Source of the DNA: Trichobilharzia szidati
Taxonomy: Eukaryota > Platyhelminthes > Trematoda > Strigeidida > Schistosomatidae
Length of the DNA: 64,000 nt
Direction: 5' to 3'
Assembly (NCBI GenBank): GCA_944472155.2
Contig: OX235271.1
Location: 29,820,423-29,884,422, forward strand
Of the stretch, positions 62,100-64,000 are shown one piece after another (the first letter of the stretch is position 1; each line of letters begins with the position of its first letter). The translations under genes were made by a program, and so were the position numbers. The notes under the pieces are model-generated. The model had not been told where the DNA came from, searched no databases, and worked only from the letters and a program-made list of their open reading frames with translations.

Positions 62100-63180
62100 G
62101 CTGAAATAATGCAGTCTTAGTCCACTTGGCACATACTGGACACTCAGTAAAACCAAAGCAGGCGTTCTTGGTAATCTATCTAGTTTAGCTTGACTACGTC
62201 GTCTATCAGTAGATGAAGCGTCAGCAATCAATACAAGAAGACCTTGTCTCTGTATGCAGAAGAAGTATGTCCAACCGCTTTTTTACCTAGGCCTACTACA
62301 AGGCCAACAAATCTTTCATAAATTTTGGCACTTTAAATTCCTATCACTTTTTTTCTTTTTCCTTTGTTTTATTGACCCACGTCTGTTTTGGACCTTTTAC
62401 GACGTCATGACCTTTCTTATTTTCAAGAGTCAGTTTGTAGGGATTTGATCTGTTTCAGGTTTGCCGACGGACTGATATCAGTTAGAGGACCATTGAACAC
62501 CACCAGGAAATACTGGATAGCTATTTCGTCCTAGCTCAGAATCACCATCAGTTCACATCCACCGGGTTTCGAACCCAGGAACCTACGCTTACAAGGTAGT
62601 CTTTTATACCATGTCTACTACCCTAAGTTTATGTAATGCTTTTCAAACTTCTGATTGTATTTATACAATTCTGTTCATTCCACTTCATTAAATTCATTAT
62701 CACCTGATTATCGTTCCCTAGTGCTACTTTTAATTTTGCACCACACTATGGTTCTTATTTAATCCTTATTATTATTGTTATTTGTCACCTTTGAACTTAC
62801 ATCCATTTGTTCGTTTATTCCCTTGTAGTATTCATATTCTCTCACATCCTACTGACTGCACTCACCCTTGAAACCTATACATCGTCGATCAGACGTGTAT
62901 ACACATCAGTGAGTTACTTCATCCGATTTTATCTCATGTTCTTATTGATCATACGTTTTCTAAATACTAATCAAAACTAGCTGACAATTATTCCTTCTTG
63001 TACTTACAATACACTTTTTGATGCAATTCTGATTTCCTTTTATCAGAGCTACTGCGTTCTAAAATTAATAGATTTATAATTGTAGAACCTGAAGAAGAAT
63101 CTGTTGAAAACAAATGTTCACTGTAAGTATTTTGGTTCTGAACAAATTATGGGGATATTCAAGTTATTGTCTAAAAACTT
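62100..63180 (+). mobile_element. PLE 3' part, interrupted by a reversed HH-SINE
   Basis: At about 62125-62280 the plus strand reads the PLE end in broken frames: CPLGTYWTLSKTKAGVLGNL, SVDEASAI and CLCMQKKYVQPL, matching the coding scrap in 31960-32050. The pyrimidine-rich 3' part continues beyond the HH-SINE to about 63130, where CCTGAAGAAGAATCTGTTGA AAAC may be a remnant of the terminal hammerhead. Confidence 0.6.
62440..62625 (-). repeat. HH-SINE, reversed, inside the PLE tail
   Basis: GTAGGGATTTGATCTGTTTC, ATCAGTTAGAGGACCATTG, TGGATAGCTATTTCGTCCTA and GGGTTTCGAACCCAGGAACC run to CTTTTATACCATG. It stops inside the box A region. Confidence 0.7.
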
Positions 63181-63274
63181 CCACAATTAATAATCTTCAT
63201 TTATAAGACTATGATACTGATTTTTGTGTTTCACTGTCATTCTTGCCGACGCTAAAATGAAGTCATTTTGGACC

Positions 63275-63500
63275 AACGTACCCAGTGGGGTTCGATCCCG
63301 CTACCTTCCGGTTAGCTCGTTTAACATTCAGCGACTGGGACCGCGTTCAGTGGCCCATGATTTCTATTTTGCATACTGCCGATGATTCCCAAACTAGGAT
63401 GAAACATCTGTCCAGTACTCCCTGGTTTTCATTGGTTCTCTATCTGATGTTATTTTGCGATCTAACTTGTAACCTATCAAATTCTTGGAATCCGACACTA
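63275..63500. repeat. HH-SINE composite: reversed head joined to plus hammerhead and tail
   Basis: The head at 63278-63355 is on the minus strand (GTGGGGTTCGATCCCGC, CAGCGACTGGGACC). From 63375 the hammerhead and tail are on the plus strand (ACTGCCGATGATTCCCAAAC, GGATGAAACA, CTGTCCAGTACTCCCTGG, TTTTCATTGGTTCTC). It has the same polarity switch as 53643-53965. Confidence 0.7.
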
Positions 63501-63829
63501 GGAAACTTTATTTAATTTAATCTGTTAGTGATGAATAAACTTTGAAGTAAATCACAAACTCTTGATATGGACAGTTAATGTTTTTATTTAAAAATTATCC
63601 TGCTGCGTGTTTTCTTTATTGGCATATAAGTTTAACAAAGTTACCCCTTCAATAGTTGACACGTCATAAGACATAGTTTTGTTTACATTAAAAATATCCA
63701 GGTAGATTTGAACACAGAAAGTTAAAAAAACATGAACTTTTCATACCCATCTATAAAATTGTTTGGTTTAGCGGCGTTTTTGAATATAGTAATATTATTG
63801 AAATAAAAGATAGATTTGTGAGACTATCT

Positions 63830-63960
63830 GAATTTGTCAACCCCATCTAGTTTATTTTTCAACTTGCCCTAAGTCGCGGAAAGAGGGAAGATTAGGCGTG
63901 AGGTTCACAACTCTACCCCGTAAAAAAGCAACCACCTCGCAGATGAAACTTGAAAGCAGT
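63830..63960 (+). repeat. G-SINE tail scrap
   Basis: CGCGGAAAGAGGGAAGATTA, GGCGTGAGGTTCACAACTCT, ACCCCGTAAAAAAGCAACCA and GATGAAACTTGAAAGC follow the G-SINE tail. The end is lost. Confidence 0.45.
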
Positions 63961-64000
63961 GTTTAAATAAATCTGTCCATTAGAGGACTGGGGAGACTCC

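Overview
This window looks like nuclear DNA of a schistosomatid blood fluke (Schistosoma or a close relative). The evidence is an AT-rich background, many tRNA-like SINEs that carry hammerhead-ribozyme motifs in the manner of schistosome Sm-alpha, several RTE-type non-LTR retrotransposons with (AAT)n tails, one CR1-like element and many Penelope-like elements (PLEs). The genus and species assignment is inference; no host gene was found to anchor it.

No convincing host protein-coding gene, rRNA or functional tRNA gene is visible in the 64 kb. One short exon-like segment (about 51087-51262) is the only candidate for host coding sequence. Every recognisable protein is a retroelement fragment: RTE endonuclease/RT pieces (51430-53640, 22660-23870, 49808-50890, 57110-58303 and many 3' ends), a CR1-like RT C-terminus with an open frame (46162-47082), and PLE RT and GIY-YIG pieces (36110-37680, 8100-8760, 21130-22080, 24434-25790, 42130-42770, 47690-48640, 62100-62300). 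The window is therefore an intergenic or intronic graveyard of nested retroelements.

Three SINE families are used in the entries. HH-SINE is Sm-alpha-like: a tRNA-Thr-like head followed by a CTGATGA...GAAAC hammerhead region and a conserved tail. G-SINE has a tRNA-like head beginning GCGTCGG and a tail that shares its 3' end with the RTE elements. B-SINE has a leader with a 17-nt palindrome, a tRNA-like head with AGCTCAGTGG, and a tail ending near ATCTAATAT. Several G-SINEs and two B-SINE units have target-site duplications of 9-13 bp that can be read directly.

Layout: 1-7 kb is an RTE 3' end and nested SINEs. 7-10 kb holds a PLE foldback, a PLE and an RTE remnant. 10-20 kb holds RTE 3' ends, SINEs and an inverted HH-SINE pair. 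20-29 kb holds PLE copies, a large RTE RT fragment and a divergent hammerhead. 29-36 kb holds HH-SINEs and a PLE foldback. 36-43 kb holds the best PLE and a second hammerhead-bearing foldback. 43.4-45.8 kb is microsatellite-rich. 46-58 kb is dense with RTE, CR1-like and PLE sequence. 58-64 kb is SINEs, RTE 3' ends and a PLE tail.

The most unusual signal is architectural. Several elements exist as foldbacks, with an inverted copy of their own terminus: three short PLE units, at least three HH-SINE pairs and one B-SINE unit. Two SINE families show tail-to-leader junctions of the kind expected from multimeric or circular intermediates. Hammerhead-like cores lie within these units.
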